Assembly (NCBI RefSeq): GCF_000378045.1
Contig: NZ_KB899099.1
Location: forward strand, 62,001-126,000
Direction of reading: 5' to 3'
From: Marinobacterium rhizophilum DSM 18822
Lineage (GTDB): Bacteria > Pseudomonadota > Gammaproteobacteria > Pseudomonadales > Balneatricaceae
DNA length: 64,000 nucleotides
Shown here: piece by piece, positions 1 through 9,114 of the stretch
Layout: every line of letters starts with the position of its first letter
How positions within the stretch are numbered: the first letter of the stretch is position 1
Position numbers and translations under genes: made by a program
The notes under the pieces: model-generated
What the model saw: only the letters and a program-made list of their open reading frames with translations
What the model was told of the DNA's origin: nothing
The model's database searches: none

Positions 1-289
1 CGCATACGGCTTAGGGATGCGCAGTTTGCGGCCGATGAGGCTTAGACACCGACTGCCTTCCGCAGCGACACTGCAGAAGGTGCTGACTCTAGTCGTTTTT
101 GAGACAATAGGAAGCCATAAATATCACCTATACTGCAAATCATTGTTGCAGCTGAACAAGGCAAATAAAAACTGTTATATTTTATCGACTTGAAAGAGAA
201 TCGGCGGCCGCCAAAAAAACCGGCAGCTTGCACGCTACAGCAACACTCACCCTCCACTACGCACCACAAAAGAGCAAAGGCAGCCCTCC

Positions 290-1207
290 ATGCATCGCTG
301 GGAAAGTATTGAAGCCTTCATCGAGGTCGCCCGCCTTGGAAGCCTGTCGGCAGCCGCCACCAAGCTGCGCGTTTCCAGTTCACATATCAGCCGCCTGCTG
401 AGCCACCTGGAGCAACGCCTGAATACCCAGCTATTGGTGCGCACCACAAGGCGCGTCACCCTGACTGAATCGGGCCAGTGGTTCTTTGAGCAGAGCCAGA
501 TACTGGCCGACGGTTTCACCGACGCCGAACAGCAGATCACCAGCTTCAGCAACGAGCCCCACGGCCTGCTGCGTGTCAGCTGCGGCTCCATATTCGGCGA
601 ACGCTACATAGGCCCGATGCTGACCGACTTTATGCAGCAGCAACCGCGCCTGAGCCTGGAACTGAACCTGACCAACCGCTCTGTCGACCTGATCAATGAA
701 GGTTACGATCTGGCCATTCGCCTGGGCGTACTGAAAGACTCCAATCTGGTGGCCCGCCGCCTCAGCGACCGACGCGAATACGTAGTCGCAACACCCGATT
801 ATTTCGCTGCCAAAGGCACACCACTGAGCCTGTCTGAGCTGGCACAACACAACTGCCTTCGCGGATCCAACACCAACTGGGGTTTCTGTATCGAGGGCGA
901 GCGCAAGGAGTTTCGCGCCAAGGGCAACTGGCACGCAAACTCCGGCGTGCTGGTTCTGCGGGCCGCACTGCAGGGCCTGGGTGTGGCCTGTTTGCCGGAC
1001 TATATCGTCCAGCCGCATCTGAACAGCGGCACCCTGGTCAGTGTACTGGATGAGCTGCGCTGCCAGGACAACGCAGTGTGGGCGGTGTACCCGCGCAGCC
1101 GGCACCTGTCCCCCAAGGTACGCCACTGTATCGACTACCTGGTGGAAGCTTTCGAGAATCCCGACTGGCGCAACCTGGACCGGCTGCAGATCACACCGGG
1201 CAGCTGA
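290..1207 (+). CDS. LysR-family transcriptional regulator
   Basis: A 305-residue LysR-type regulator. The N-terminal winged helix-turn-helix spans roughly residues 1-60 (FIEVARLGSLSAAATKLRVS, then the SHISRLLSHLEQ recognition helix). The substrate-binding domain follows from about residue 90 to 295, with the usual 'YDLAIRLGVL' and 'GLGVACLPDYIV' segments. Length and architecture match the YafC/DsdC-like branch of the family. The ATG at 290 is the only start that includes the complete HTH. It faces away from upstream sequence and stands alone, with the minus-strand serine dehydratase gene converging on it. The effector is unknown. The last ~35 codons are repeated twice downstream of the stop (see repeat entry), which is very unusual for a LysR gene. 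Confidence 0.9.
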   Translation: MHRWESIEAFIEVARLGSLSAAATKLRVSSSHISRLLSHLEQRLNTQLLVRTTRRVTLTESGQWFFEQSQILADGFTDAEQQITSFSNEPHGLLRVSCGSIFGERYIGPMLTDFMQQQPRLSLELNLTNRSVDLINEGYDLAIRLGVLKDSNLVARRLSDRREYVVATPDYFAAKGTPLSLSELAQHNCLRGSNTNWGFCIEGERKEFRAKGNWHANSGVLVLRAALQGLGVACLPDYIVQPHLNSGTLVSVLDELRCQDNAVWAVYPRSRHLSPKVRHCIDYLVEAFENPDWRNLDRLQITPGS

Positions 1208-1480
1208 TAGGCCCAGACCTCACACAACCCGCTGCCTATACCTGCACCTATCACCAAAAGTGCACCACTGTATCGAACACCCGACAGGAGCCTTCGAGAA
1301 TCCCGACTGGCGCAACCTGGACCGGCTGCAGATCACACCGGGCAGCTGATAGACCCGGCTACATCCAGATCCCATGCAGCCAGTACTCATACCTGCACCT
1401 ATCACCAAAAGTGCACCACTGTATCGAACACCCGACAGGAGCCTTCGAGAATCCGGACAGACGCAGCATTTACCCGTAGG
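1103..1480 (+). repeat. Tandem degenerate copies of the LysR gene 3' end
   Basis: The terminal part of the LysR gene (about 1103-1210) is followed by two further copies, about 1240-1352 and 1391-1480. The spacing is 142 bp for the first step and about 151 bp for the second. Copy 2 keeps the exact last ~18 codons plus the stop (FENPDWRNLDRLQITPGS). Copies 2 and 3 share a variant start (HLSPKVHHCIEHPTGAFENP against HLSPKVRHCIDYLVEAFENP in the gene). Copy 3 diverges after FENPD and ends at a stop near 1480. Copies 2 and 3 are closer to each other than to the gene, so they were probably amplified from one diverged tail. No start codon or ribosome-binding site precedes them, so they are probably not expressed as proteins. 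Confidence 0.85.
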
Positions 1481-1704
1481 AGTGGTGCCCCGCCACCAAT
1501 GACCGAATGCCAGCATCATTCGCCGCGAGGAAGCGCCCATGGGGTACACAGAACGTACGCACTGAAAAGAAAGCAGCAAGCCATAAGCACAATGGCGGTT
1601 CGACCATCCGCGGGAGCCCGGTCTGCGGGCGAACTTTTTCAGGTCGACAATGACAACCTTCACATTCGCCCACTGAGCGGGCTCCCACGTTTATCATCCC
1701 AGCA

Positions 1705-3081
1705 TCAACACTCGATGGCGTTGACCGCCAGACCGCCGCGGGACGTTTCCTTGTACTTGTCCTGCATGTCGCGGCCGGTTTCCAGCATGGTGCGAATAAC
1801 CTTGTCCAGCGAGATGAAGTGCTCACCGTCGCCGCGCAACGCCATCTGGGTGGCGTTGATCGACTTCATGGCGGCAATGGCATTACGTTCGATGCAGGGT
1901 ACCTGCACCAGGCCACCCACAGGGTCGCAGGTCAGGCCGAGATTGTGCTCCAGGGCGATCTCAGCGGCGTTCTCCACCTGCTCAGGGGTACCGCCCATCA
2001 CTTCGGTCAGACCCGCCGATGCCATGGCACTGGCAGACCCCACCTCACCCTGGCAGCCCACTTCGGCACCGGAAATAGAAGCATTTTTCTTGCACAGGGT
2101 ACCGACGGCGGCAGCCGCCAGCAGGAAGTCCACCACATCGTTATCGGTCGCCTGCTCCTTGAAGCGCATGTAGTACATCAGCACTGCCGGGATAATGCCC
2201 GCCGCGCCATTGGTCGGCGCCGTCACCATGCGCCCACCCGCTGCGTTTTCTTCGTTGACGGCCAGCGCATAGAGGTTGACCCAGTCCATCGCGCCCAGCG
2301 TCGAACTGATCACATTGGGCGCAGAAGCCTTGTTCAGCGAACGATACAGGCCTGCGGCGCGGCGACGTACATTGAGACCGCCCGGCAGTATGCCCTCCTG
2401 CAACAATCCCTTGCTGACGCAATCCTGCATGGCCTGCCAGATCTGCATCAATCCGGCACGGGTTTCTTCTTCAGGGCGCCAGACCTTTTCGTTTTCCATC
2501 ATCAGCTCGCTGATGCGCAGACCGTGGGTTTTGCACAGGCGCAGCAGCTCAGCGGCATTGTTGAACTCGTAAGGCAGGCTGACCTGATGCACCGCCGGTT
2601 CACCAGCCTGCGCTTCCTTCTCGTCAATCACGAAGCCACCACCCACCGAGTAATAGGTGTTGCTGAACAGCTCCTGGTCACCGCAATAGGCGCTCAGGCG
2701 CATGGCATTGGGATGATAAGGCAGGCATTCTTCAAGCAGCTGCATGTCGCGCTGCCAGTCAAAGGCCACAACCTTTTTACCCATCAGCATCAGCTCACCG
2801 GTGTTTTTCAACGCATCGACGGTGGGATCGATGATATCCGGATCGATACTGGCCGGGCGCAGCCCCATCAGCCCCATGATCACGGCCTTGTCGGTACCGT
2901 GACCAACGCCGGTTGCGCTCAGCGAGCCGAACAGCTCAACCTTCAGACGCGTCACGTCCGGAATCAGCGCCATGCCCTCGAGGTGCGCCGCAAACTCGGC
3001 CGCCGCGCTCATGGGCCCCACGGTATGAGAACTTGAAGGGCCGACCCCGATCTTGAACAAATCAAATACGCTGATACCCAT
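1705..3081 (-). CDS. sdaA: L-serine dehydratase (iron-sulfur, single chain)
   Basis: Deaminates L-serine to pyruvate and ammonia, the exit step that feeds glycine-derived serine into central metabolism. 458 residues, as expected for the one-chain bacterial enzyme. The N-terminal beta domain starts [20 protein letters not shown], which carries the family SSSHT signature. The alpha domain holds the presumed [4Fe-4S] cysteines in [10 protein letters not shown] and in [17 protein letters not shown] (two cysteines 11 apart). The start at 3081 is chosen because a GGAGG ribosome-binding site lies just upstream and MGISVF is the conserved beginning; a longer reading to 3159 lacks support. It is divergent from fdhA. 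In pseudomonads the matching gene (sdaB) sits inside the sarcosine oxidase cluster, so this one has probably moved from that neighbourhood. Confidence 0.93.
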   Translation of the reverse strand: MGISVFDLFKIGVGPSSSHTVGPMSAAAEFAAHLEGMALIPDVTRLKVELFGSLSATGVGHGTDKAVIMGLMGLRPASIDPDIIDPTVDALKNTGELMLMGKKVVAFDWQRDMQLLEECLPYHPNAMRLSAYCGDQELFSNTYYSVGGGFVIDEKEAQAGEPAVHQVSLPYEFNNAAELLRLCKTHGLRISELMMENEKVWRPEEETRAGLMQIWQAMQDCVSKGLLQEGILPGGLNVRRRAAGLYRSLNKASAPNVISSTLGAMDWVNLYALAVNEENAAGGRMVTAPTNGAAGIIPAVLMYYMRFKEQATDNDVVDFLLAAAAVGTLCKKNASISGAEVGCQGEVGSASAMASAGLTEVMGGTPEQVENAAEIALEHNLGLTCDPVGGLVQVPCIERNAIAAMKSINATQMALRGDGEHFISLDKVIRTMLETGRDMQDKYKETSRGGLAVNAIEC

Positions 3082-3272
3082 GATGCCTCCGGCAGAGCTG
3101 TCGATATTCTGAAGTGAAGCAGGTACTGATGCGCATCGCGCGCCGCCGTGGTACGACAAGCCAGGCGATACTGACAGCCCTGTTCACAATCCACCGATTA
3201 TCAGGCTTTCGGCCCGGAAGCACTTGTCAGGTTGCGACCTTTATCTAACTACAAATACGCATGCAAGAACGT

Positions 3273-3313
3273 TAAGTCGCCCGCATGTCTCAATTAGATA
3301 TGCGGGCGACTTA
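3273..3313. promoter_or_regulatory. 14-bp perfect inverted repeat in the sdaA/fdhA divergent region
   Basis: TAAGTCGCCCGCAT at 3273-3286 is matched by its exact reverse complement at 3300-3313, with a 13-nt loop. It lies between two divergently transcribed genes, so it cannot be a terminator for either. No T-tract follows. It may be an operator for a dimeric regulator, a 5' leader hairpin of one of the two mRNAs, or a REP-like element. The function is inferred only from position and symmetry. Confidence 0.6.
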
Positions 3314-3459
3314 TACAGATACATAGCATCCCGCCTGAAGCACTAGGGTAGCAGTATGGATTTCAGGGGTTGCTGCAACACATCTATTGCCATCAGAGGC
3401 AGCAACACAGAGCCCCGTCCATACCGGCTAAGCCATAAAAATTAGAAGGAGTGTTGTCA

Positions 3460-4656
3460 ATGAGCAGCAACGCAAACCGCGGCGTCGTTTACAAAGGCGC
3501 CGGCAAAGTCGCCGTCGAATCCATCGCCTACCCAGAACTGGCCATTGGCAACCGCAAATGCGATCACGGCGTCATTCTGAAAGTCGTCACCACCAATATC
3601 TGCGGCAGTGACCAGCACATGGTACGCGGACGCACCACCGCCGAAGAAGGCCTGGTACTGGGTCACGAAATCACCGGCATCGTGGTGGAGTGTGGCCGCG
3701 ACGTTGAATTTATCAAACAGGGCGACCTGGTTTCCGTGCCGTTCAACATTGCCTGCGGCCGCTGCCGCAGCTGCAAGGAAGGCAAAACCGGCATCTGCCT
3801 CAATGTGAACCCTGCGCGCCCGGGTGCCGCTTATGGTTACGTTGACATGGGTGGCTGGGTCGGCGGTCAGGCCGAATACGTCATGGTGCCCTACGCTGAC
3901 TTCAACCTGCTGAAATTCCCGGATGCCGACCAGGCGATGGAAAAGATCCGCGATCTGACCCTGCTGTCCGACATCTTTCCCACGGGCTTCCACGGCTGTG
4001 TTACCGCGGGTGTTGGTCCTGGCTCCACCGTTTACATTGCCGGCGCCGGCCCCGTAGGTCTGGCAGCCGCTGTATCCGCGCATCTGCTGGGTGCGGCCTG
4101 CGTCATCGTTGGCGACATGGTTGAAGACCGCCTGGCCCAGGCCCGCAGCTTCGGCTGCGAAACCATCGACCTGACCCAGGAAGGCGATATGGCTGACAAG
4201 ATCGAGGCCATCCTTGGCGAGCGTGAAGTCGATGCCTTCGTTGACTGCGTCGGCTTTGAAGCCCATGCCTGTGGTTGCAACCACGGCAAGGAAGCGCCGG
4301 CCACGGTACTGAACTCCGCCATGAGCCTGACCCGCGCCGGCGGCCAGATCGGTATTCCGGGCCTGTACGTCACCGAAGATCCCGGTGCCGTGGATGATGC
4401 CGCCAAGCAGGGTGCCCTGAGCATGCGCTTCGGCCTGGGCTGGGCCAAGTCCCACTCCTTCCATACCGGCCAGTGCCCGGTGATGAAGTACCACCGCCCG
4501 CTGATGCAGGCCATCCTGTTCAACAAGGTGAAGATTGCCGACGCGGTCAACGTGGAAGTCATCACCCTGGATCAGGCACCGAACGGTTACGCCGAATTCG
4601 ACGGCGGCGCAGCGAAGAAATACGTTATCGATCCGCACGGAACCGTTGCGGCCTGA
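3460..4656 (+). CDS. fdhA: Glutathione-independent formaldehyde dehydrogenase
   Basis: A zinc-dependent, NAD-linked medium-chain dehydrogenase that oxidises formaldehyde to formate without glutathione and detoxifies the formaldehyde released by sarcosine oxidation. 398 residues, close to the Pseudomonas putida enzyme. Catalytic zinc site: Cys in TTNICGSDQH and His-Glu in LGHEITG. Structural zinc: four cysteines in CGRCRSCKEGKTGIC. Rossmann motif: AGAGPVGLAAAVSA. An AAGGAG ribosome-binding site at 3446-3451 fixes the ATG at 3460; the upstream GTG at 3451 overlaps that site. It is divergent from sdaA and followed by a remnant of a second fdhA 3' end and then a strong terminator. Confidence 0.95.
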   Translation: MSSNANRGVVYKGAGKVAVESIAYPELAIGNRKCDHGVILKVVTTNICGSDQHMVRGRTTAEEGLVLGHEITGIVVECGRDVEFIKQGDLVSVPFNIACGRCRSCKEGKTGICLNVNPARPGAAYGYVDMGGWVGGQAEYVMVPYADFNLLKFPDADQAMEKIRDLTLLSDIFPTGFHGCVTAGVGPGSTVYIAGAGPVGLAAAVSAHLLGAACVIVGDMVEDRLAQARSFGCETIDLTQEGDMADKIEAILGEREVDAFVDCVGFEAHACGCNHGKEAPATVLNSAMSLTRAGGQIGIPGLYVTEDPGAVDDAAKQGALSMRFGLGWAKSHSFHTGQCPVMKYHRPLMQAILFNKVKIADAVNVEVITLDQAPNGYAEFDGGAAKKYVIDPHGTVAA

Positions 4657-4755
4657 GACGCTCAGAGCCAAAAGGGCAAGGTGAGAGGCACAGGGGAAGA
4701 TCGCGGCTACAGGACGTAACTACGATCCCCCTTTATTACCTCGAATCGGCCCGCC

Positions 4756-4833
4756 GATCAGCAGCGATGCCGGGTACGACGACGGCGCAGCGAACAACAC
4801 CCTCATCGATCCGCACGGTACGGTGGCGTGCCT
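4756..4833 (+). pseudogene. Remnant of a second fdhA 3' end
   Basis: About 100 bp after the fdhA stop, one frame reads GYDDGAANNTLIDPHGTVA, matching the fdhA C-terminus (GYAEFDGGAAKKYVIDPHGTVAA). The preceding 'gatcag' at 4756 also matches the DQAPNGY region, with frame damage between. The similarity ends where the fdhA stop would be. It is a decayed tail of an fdhA homologue, not an exact copy of the neighbour, because most differences are of the kind seen between homologues (DD for FDGG, NNT for KKY). The rest of this putative gene is absent. It is probably co-transcribed with fdhA. Confidence 0.75.
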
Positions 4834-4868
4834 CAATAACACCCAACAGATAGCCGGTCGGATGCTGA

Positions 4869-4902
4869 AACGCCCCTTTCGTGAGAAAGGGGCGTTTTTT
4901 TA
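4869..4902 (+). terminator. Rho-independent terminator of fdhA
   Basis: A 12-bp stem (AACGCCCCTTTC, loop GTGA, GAAAGGGGCGTT) is followed by a run of T. It is strong and oriented to end transcription from fdhA and the tail remnant. From here to 5277 (about 375 bp) I see no convincing gene or other element. Confidence 0.93.
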
Positions 4903-5277
4903 TGCTGTTATCGCCGCCGATTATCTTATCGCAAGCCCGCGGCCGAGCCATGCAAGGCGGTGACCGGCGTCCTGCGATAAAGAACACTATCGACAGAATG
5001 AAGCACACCACAACAGTATCCAGGAGATGTTTGATGTCGTACCCGCATCGAACACACCGCACGACGGCGTCGTCAGTTTGCATGGCCAGGCAACAGTGAG
5101 GTCGACCAAGAGCTGGCCTTTGGCGAATCCTGCAGGGTCAAGGGATGAAATCAGTCACTTCGCGGCTCACCACCGGCCGCTGATCTGAACTACAGTGATT
5201 AGGGTGGCGCACTGGACCCGGTGCCAGAATGTGCTGCTGAACCCTGCATTCGCCGGATTATGAGGATGGAAAACACC

Positions 5278-5556
5278 ATGAACAAGCCGAATCCTGCGGA
5301 CAGCGAAGCATCCGTTCAGGAAAGTGAAACCCTGTCCCGGCGGGTCGCCGACGACCTGCATGAGCGCATCGAACAGGCTGCTAAAGTGGGTGAAGAACTT
5401 GAGCACGGGCTGCACGAGCGCGGTGAACAGTTAACCGACAAGAGCCGCGACATGAATACTAAGCTCACGCAGATTGTCCGCGATAACCCCTGGGCGGTGG
5501 TGGGCGGCTCCGTGGCGTTGGGTATCCTGATCGGCGTGCTGACGAGACGCCGTTAA
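5278..5556 (+). CDS. DUF883 family protein (ElaB/YqjD-like), membrane anchored
   Basis: A 92-residue protein. It has an acidic, amphipathic helical N-terminal region (residues ~15-60, rich in E, R and Q, possibly coiled coil) and a C-terminal segment DNPWAVVGGSVALGILIGVLTRRR. That arrangement of one membrane helix ending in arginines is the hallmark of the ElaB/YqjD/YgaM family. In E. coli these tail-anchored inner-membrane proteins bind ribosomes in stationary phase; that role is only inferred here. The ATG at 5278 follows GAGGATGG at a good distance. It heads a tight operon with the next two genes, the same order as E. coli yqjD-yqjE-yqjK. Confidence 0.88.
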   Translation: MNKPNPADSEASVQESETLSRRVADDLHERIEQAAKVGEELEHGLHERGEQLTDKSRDMNTKLTQIVRDNPWAVVGGSVALGILIGVLTRRR

Positions 5557-5559
5557 GGC

Positions 5560-5979
5560 ATGAAACAGTCAATGCACGCCGCCCCGCCGGACGCAGCCGA
5601 TTCCGCCGCGCCCGAAACGTTGTCACTGATAGAAGCGGCGGCCGGCGTTTTTGCCACCACACGCCAGCACCTTGCCCAACTGCTCACACTGCTCACGCTG
5701 GAGGCCCGCTACGCCGGCCTGATGCTGGGCATGACCCTGGCGATGGCGCTTATTGGTGCCCTGGCGGCATTCAGCGCCTGGGGTCTGTTGCTGGCTGCTG
5801 CACTGGCGGGGCTGCTGGCACTGGGCTGGAGCTGGAGCCTGGCGCTGAGCAGCCTGGCTTTGGCCAACGCTATGCTGGCGCTGCTCTCGCTGTGGCTGAT
5901 GCGCCGCGCACTGACGCGCATCGGCCTTGAGAGTACCCGGCGGGCACTGGGACTGGACCTGCGCAATGATGCCGACTAG
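5560..5979 (+). CDS. YqjE-like / phage holin superfamily III membrane protein
   Basis: A 139-residue protein with a short polar N-terminus, then two long hydrophobic blocks (about residues 48-90 and 94-115) that probably form a membrane hairpin or three to four helices. A basic C-terminal tail faces the cytoplasm. Size, position 3 bp after the DUF883 gene and the hydrophobic pattern match YqjE (DUF1469). No enzymatic motif is visible. It overlaps the following gene, so it is probably translationally coupled. The molecular function is unknown. Confidence 0.78.
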   Translation: MKQSMHAAPPDAADSAAPETLSLIEAAAGVFATTRQHLAQLLTLLTLEARYAGLMLGMTLAMALIGALAAFSAWGLLLAAALAGLLALGWSWSLALSSLALANAMLALLSLWLMRRALTRIGLESTRRALGLDLRNDAD

Positions 5980-6220
5980 AGCGCAGCTGCGTCGTCAGGA
6001 GCAGCAGGTACTCCAGGCGCGGCGGCAGGCGCAACGGGCACGGGAACAGTTGCGTCAATCGATCCGCGCAGGGGCAACTTCAGCACCCGGTCTGATTGCG
6101 GGGTTTGTCCTTGGATTAAGCATTGGCCGCTCAGTAGCTGCCCCCCCCAGCGACGGCAATGGATCTGCTCGTCTCCTTCAACTATTGCGTTTTCTGCTGC
6201 CGTTGCTGCGTCTGTTTTGA
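5966..6220 (+). CDS. YqjK-like small membrane protein
   Basis: An 84-residue protein starting within the end of the YqjE-like gene (14-bp overlap); the tandem ATG at 5969 is an equal alternative start. The N-terminal ~30 residues are strongly charged and probably helical (RAQLRRQEQQVLQARRQAQR). A glycine-rich hydrophobic segment (PGLIAGFVLGLSIGRSVA) and a leucine-rich end follow. It occupies the yqjK position of the yqjDEK operon. Sequence similarity to E. coli YqjK is not obvious by eye, so the call rests mainly on position and layout. Confidence 0.6.
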   Translation: MMPTRAQLRRQEQQVLQARRQAQRAREQLRQSIRAGATSAPGLIAGFVLGLSIGRSVAAPPSDGNGSARLLQLLRFLLPLLRLF

Positions 6221-6256
6221 ACGCGATAGCGACGCCCGGACGGTACGAGGACAGAC

Positions 6257-7399
6257 ATGACAGCTTCCGACAAGCCGCTCCCGGACCCCGCCACGACCCG
6301 GGACAATGCCGGGGACAATGGGAACGCCGATCCGGGCATCCCAGCCACCGCCCGGGGCGAAACGGGCTGGAGCCGGATCGAGACCCGGCTGCTGATAGGC
6401 CTGACCCTGCTGGCGGTGGTCTATACCCTGGCGCTGGCTCAGCTATTGCTGGTCCCAATCGCCCTGGCGTTGCTATTGAGCCTGGTGCTGGCCCCGGTCA
6501 TGCGCTGGCTGGCGCTGTTACGGATCCCCCGGCCGCTGAGTGCGGCCGTCATCGTGCTGCTACTGCTGTCCGGACTCAATTATGGCGTGTCGCAATCCGT
6601 CGACCCGGTCAGCGACTGGTTCGAACGGGCGCCCAAGTTGCTCAAACAGCTTGAACGCAAGATCAACCCGATCAAGAAAACCGTCGAAGACATGAGCAAG
6701 GCCGCCGACCAGGTCGACCGCATCGCTTCTGTCAACCCGGCCCAGACCGTCGAGGTGAAAGGCATCAGCTTTTCCAAGATGCTGTATGCCAACGCCCGCG
6801 AACTGGCAACCGGCGCCGTCACGACAACCCTGCTGCTGTATTTCATTCTCTCCTGGGGACAGCTGATGATTATGCGCATCAGCCACTTGCAGAACAGGGA
6901 GGGCCGCCGCAACCAGTTTATCGAGCTTTCCTTGACCCTCGAGGCGGAGATTTCCAAATATCTGTCCTGCATCACCCTGATCAATTTCGGCCTTGGCTGC
7001 ATCGTTGCCGCCGCCCTGTACCTGTTCGGCATGCCCAATCCCCTGCTCTGGGGTGCCGTGGCTGGCCTGCTGAACTTTATCCCCTATCTCGGCGGGCTGG
7101 TCACCGCACTGTTGCTCGGCGCAACCGCGCTGCTGACCTTTGACGGCCTCGCCCTACCCGCCATGGTGGTGGCTACCTTTACCCTGTTAAACATTATCGA
7201 AGGGCAGATTGTCACCCCTCTGGTACTGGGTCAGCGCCTGGCCCTCAATCCCCTGATGGTCTTCCTCAGCGTCCTTTTCTGGTTCTGGCTCTGGGGTGTG
7301 GCCGGCGCCCTGATGGCGGTTCCGATGCTGATCACGCTCAAGCTGATCGGTGACCGGGTAGAAGCGCTGCGGCCTATTGCAGTGATCGCCCAGCGCTGA
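6257..7399 (+). CDS. AI-2E family transporter (PerM/YdiK-like permease)
   Basis: A 380-residue polytopic inner-membrane protein. A polar N-terminus of ~40 residues is followed by two helices (about 42-100), a soluble helical section (110-190) and a C-terminal block of about five helices. The C-terminal block includes the signature region GMPNPLLWGAVAGLLNFIPYLG and GQIVTPLVLGQRLALNPLMVFLSVLFW. Both fit the UPF0118/AI-2E exporter family, whose members include an AI-2 exporter and several Na+/H+ antiporter-like proteins; the substrate here cannot be read. The ATG follows GAGG at 6247. It is probably the last gene of the yqjDEK-like operon (36-bp gap). Confidence 0.88.
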   Translation: MTASDKPLPDPATTRDNAGDNGNADPGIPATARGETGWSRIETRLLIGLTLLAVVYTLALAQLLLVPIALALLLSLVLAPVMRWLALLRIPRPLSAAVIVLLLLSGLNYGVSQSVDPVSDWFERAPKLLKQLERKINPIKKTVEDMSKAADQVDRIASVNPAQTVEVKGISFSKMLYANARELATGAVTTTLLLYFILSWGQLMIMRISHLQNREGRRNQFIELSLTLEAEISKYLSCITLINFGLGCIVAAALYLFGMPNPLLWGAVAGLLNFIPYLGGLVTALLLGATALLTFDGLALPAMVVATFTLLNIIEGQIVTPLVLGQRLALNPLMVFLSVLFWFWLWGVAGALMAVPMLITLKLIGDRVEALRPIAVIAQR

Positions 7400-7621
7400 C
7401 CGCCCTGAAGCACCGGCCCCCCGGCGCACCTGTCTGTAGAGCAACTGCCTGTAGAGTACCTGTCTGTTGTTCGGCTTTGCCCTCAGCCTTGTCGCAGGAT
7501 GCACTACGATCACGGGGTGGGAAACGGCGCCGCAAGAATCCAGGCCTGGCGGCAACACCCTGTGCGACGGCGGCCAAAAGAGAGCCACGGGAATCGTTTC
7601 CTGTGCTGGATCTGGAAGCAC

Positions 7622-8896
7622 CTATTCGCGGGAACGGCGCCAGAATTTGCGCATCATCGGCTTGACGCTGACGCCGTGCACCAGAATCGACAGCGTAACC
7701 ACCACCAGCGTCAGGTGAATCAGCTCGACAGCCAGCTCCTCGCCGATGCCGTGCTCGATAGCGTACATCAGGTAGTAGAGCGAGCCAATGCCACGCACAC
7801 CGAACCAGGACGTCAGACTGCGTATTCGCCACGGGGTCCGGCTGCCAGCCAGACCCGCCATCACACTCAGGGGCCGGGCGACGGTAAACAGGAACAATGC
7901 CAGTCCCGTGGCTCGCCAGCTCCAGGAATCGAGAAACAGCATGCCGCCGACCAGCAGGATCAGCACCAGCTCGGATAGCCGTTCGAGATGCTCCTTGAAC
8001 ACCAGCGAGCCGGCACTGACACGCGCCGACGCAGACTCGACAGGCACCTCTGGTATCGCCAGCGTCTGATCCCGCTCCGCGTCTGCGAATTTCAATTCGG
8101 TCTGGCGCAATGCCACGGCCGCAACGAAAACCGCCAGGAAGCCCCAGGCACTGATGCACAGACAAATGCCATACACCAATCCGATCAAGCCCAGGCCCAG
8201 AAAATCATTCAGCAACTCGACATGCCGCCCGCTGCGGCGCACATGGAGGCCGATGCGGGCGAGCCCCCAGCCGGCCACCCCACCCACAACGATCGCCGCG
8301 GCCGTGGCCCAGAGCACATCCACCAGCCACCAGCGCTGCCCTAATATCCCCAGGTCATGGAGCCCGAGCAGGCCCAGACCCAGCATGACGAACGGGAAGG
8401 CGCTGCCATCATTCATCCCCGCCTCACAGGTCAGGGTAAAGCGCAGCCGGTCGCGATCGTCGGCGTGACGAATCTGCACTTCGGTTGCCAGCACGGGATC
8501 GGTCGGCGCCAGGATGGCACCCAGTAGCACGGCCGCCCCCAACGATAACCCTAAAACGTAATAGCCAAACCCGGCCACCAGCGCCACGGTCACCGTCATG
8601 GATACAAATGCCAGCAGCACCGGCGCGCGCCAGCGCGCCAAGGTCACCGGCACCGGCATTTTTACGCCGGCGGAAAACAGCGAAATCAGCACCACCACTT
8701 CGGTGAGCACCTCAAGCAGGGCCGATTGTTCCAGCGGGTTGAAATGAAAAAGTCCGAATCCGGTTGGCCCCACCAGCAGACCCACGGACAGATACAGCAT
8801 CGCCGAGGTCACTGCAAAACGTTTGATCAGCGGGGTTGTCAGCCCCATGGCGAGCATTAGCGCGCCGACAAGTACAAACCAGCCGGCGCTATTCAT
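7622..8896 (-). CDS. CPA1-type cation:proton antiporter
   Basis: A 424-residue membrane protein with about 12 hydrophobic helices. It carries the family ion-binding region LGAILAPTDPVLATEVQ and the C-terminal SWFGVRGIGSLYYLMYAIEHG, both typical of Na+(K+)/H+ antiporters of the NhaP/CPA1 group. There is no long cytoplasmic TrkA_C or cNMP domain, so it is the short form. The expected role is pH and sodium homeostasis, useful in a marine organism. It is transcribed alone and converges with the AI-2E gene. The ATG at 8896 has a weak ribosome-binding site. Ion preference cannot be predicted. Confidence 0.88.
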   Translation of the reverse strand: MNSAGWFVLVGALMLAMGLTTPLIKRFAVTSAMLYLSVGLLVGPTGFGLFHFNPLEQSALLEVLTEVVVLISLFSAGVKMPVPVTLARWRAPVLLAFVSMTVTVALVAGFGYYVLGLSLGAAVLLGAILAPTDPVLATEVQIRHADDRDRLRFTLTCEAGMNDGSAFPFVMLGLGLLGLHDLGILGQRWWLVDVLWATAAAIVVGGVAGWGLARIGLHVRRSGRHVELLNDFLGLGLIGLVYGICLCISAWGFLAVFVAAVALRQTELKFADAERDQTLAIPEVPVESASARVSAGSLVFKEHLERLSELVLILLVGGMLFLDSWSWRATGLALFLFTVARPLSVMAGLAGSRTPWRIRSLTSWFGVRGIGSLYYLMYAIEHGIGEELAVELIHLTLVVVTLSILVHGVSVKPMMRKFWRRSRE

Positions 8897-9114
8897 GGTG
8901 GTGGATCAAGACCTTTCGGACGCAGACAGCGTTATCGGTAAAAGGGCGGGGCGTTTTCATCCGTGGCATCCTGTATCAGAAGCGCTCCCGGCAGGGAAGG
9001 CACGCTCAGTATACACGCACTGGCAGCCGGCCCCGACCAAGACACTGAGCAGGGCCCCAAGCCAGGTCCCGGGCGCTCGCGCAGGGTTCAACGCCGGCAC
9101 ACGAATTTAACTGG

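Noticed and set aside
4999-5100. Short frame MKHTTTVSRRCL before the DUF883 gene
   Set aside because: 33 codons, no clear ribosome-binding site and no conserved features; it lies in the leader between a terminator and the next operon.
7500-7660. Possible tail copy of the antiporter gene
   Set aside because: A short match (gggaaacggcgccgcaagaat against gggaacggcgccagaat) lies downstream of the stop, but it spans only about 17 bp and no longer alignment or repeated period supports it.
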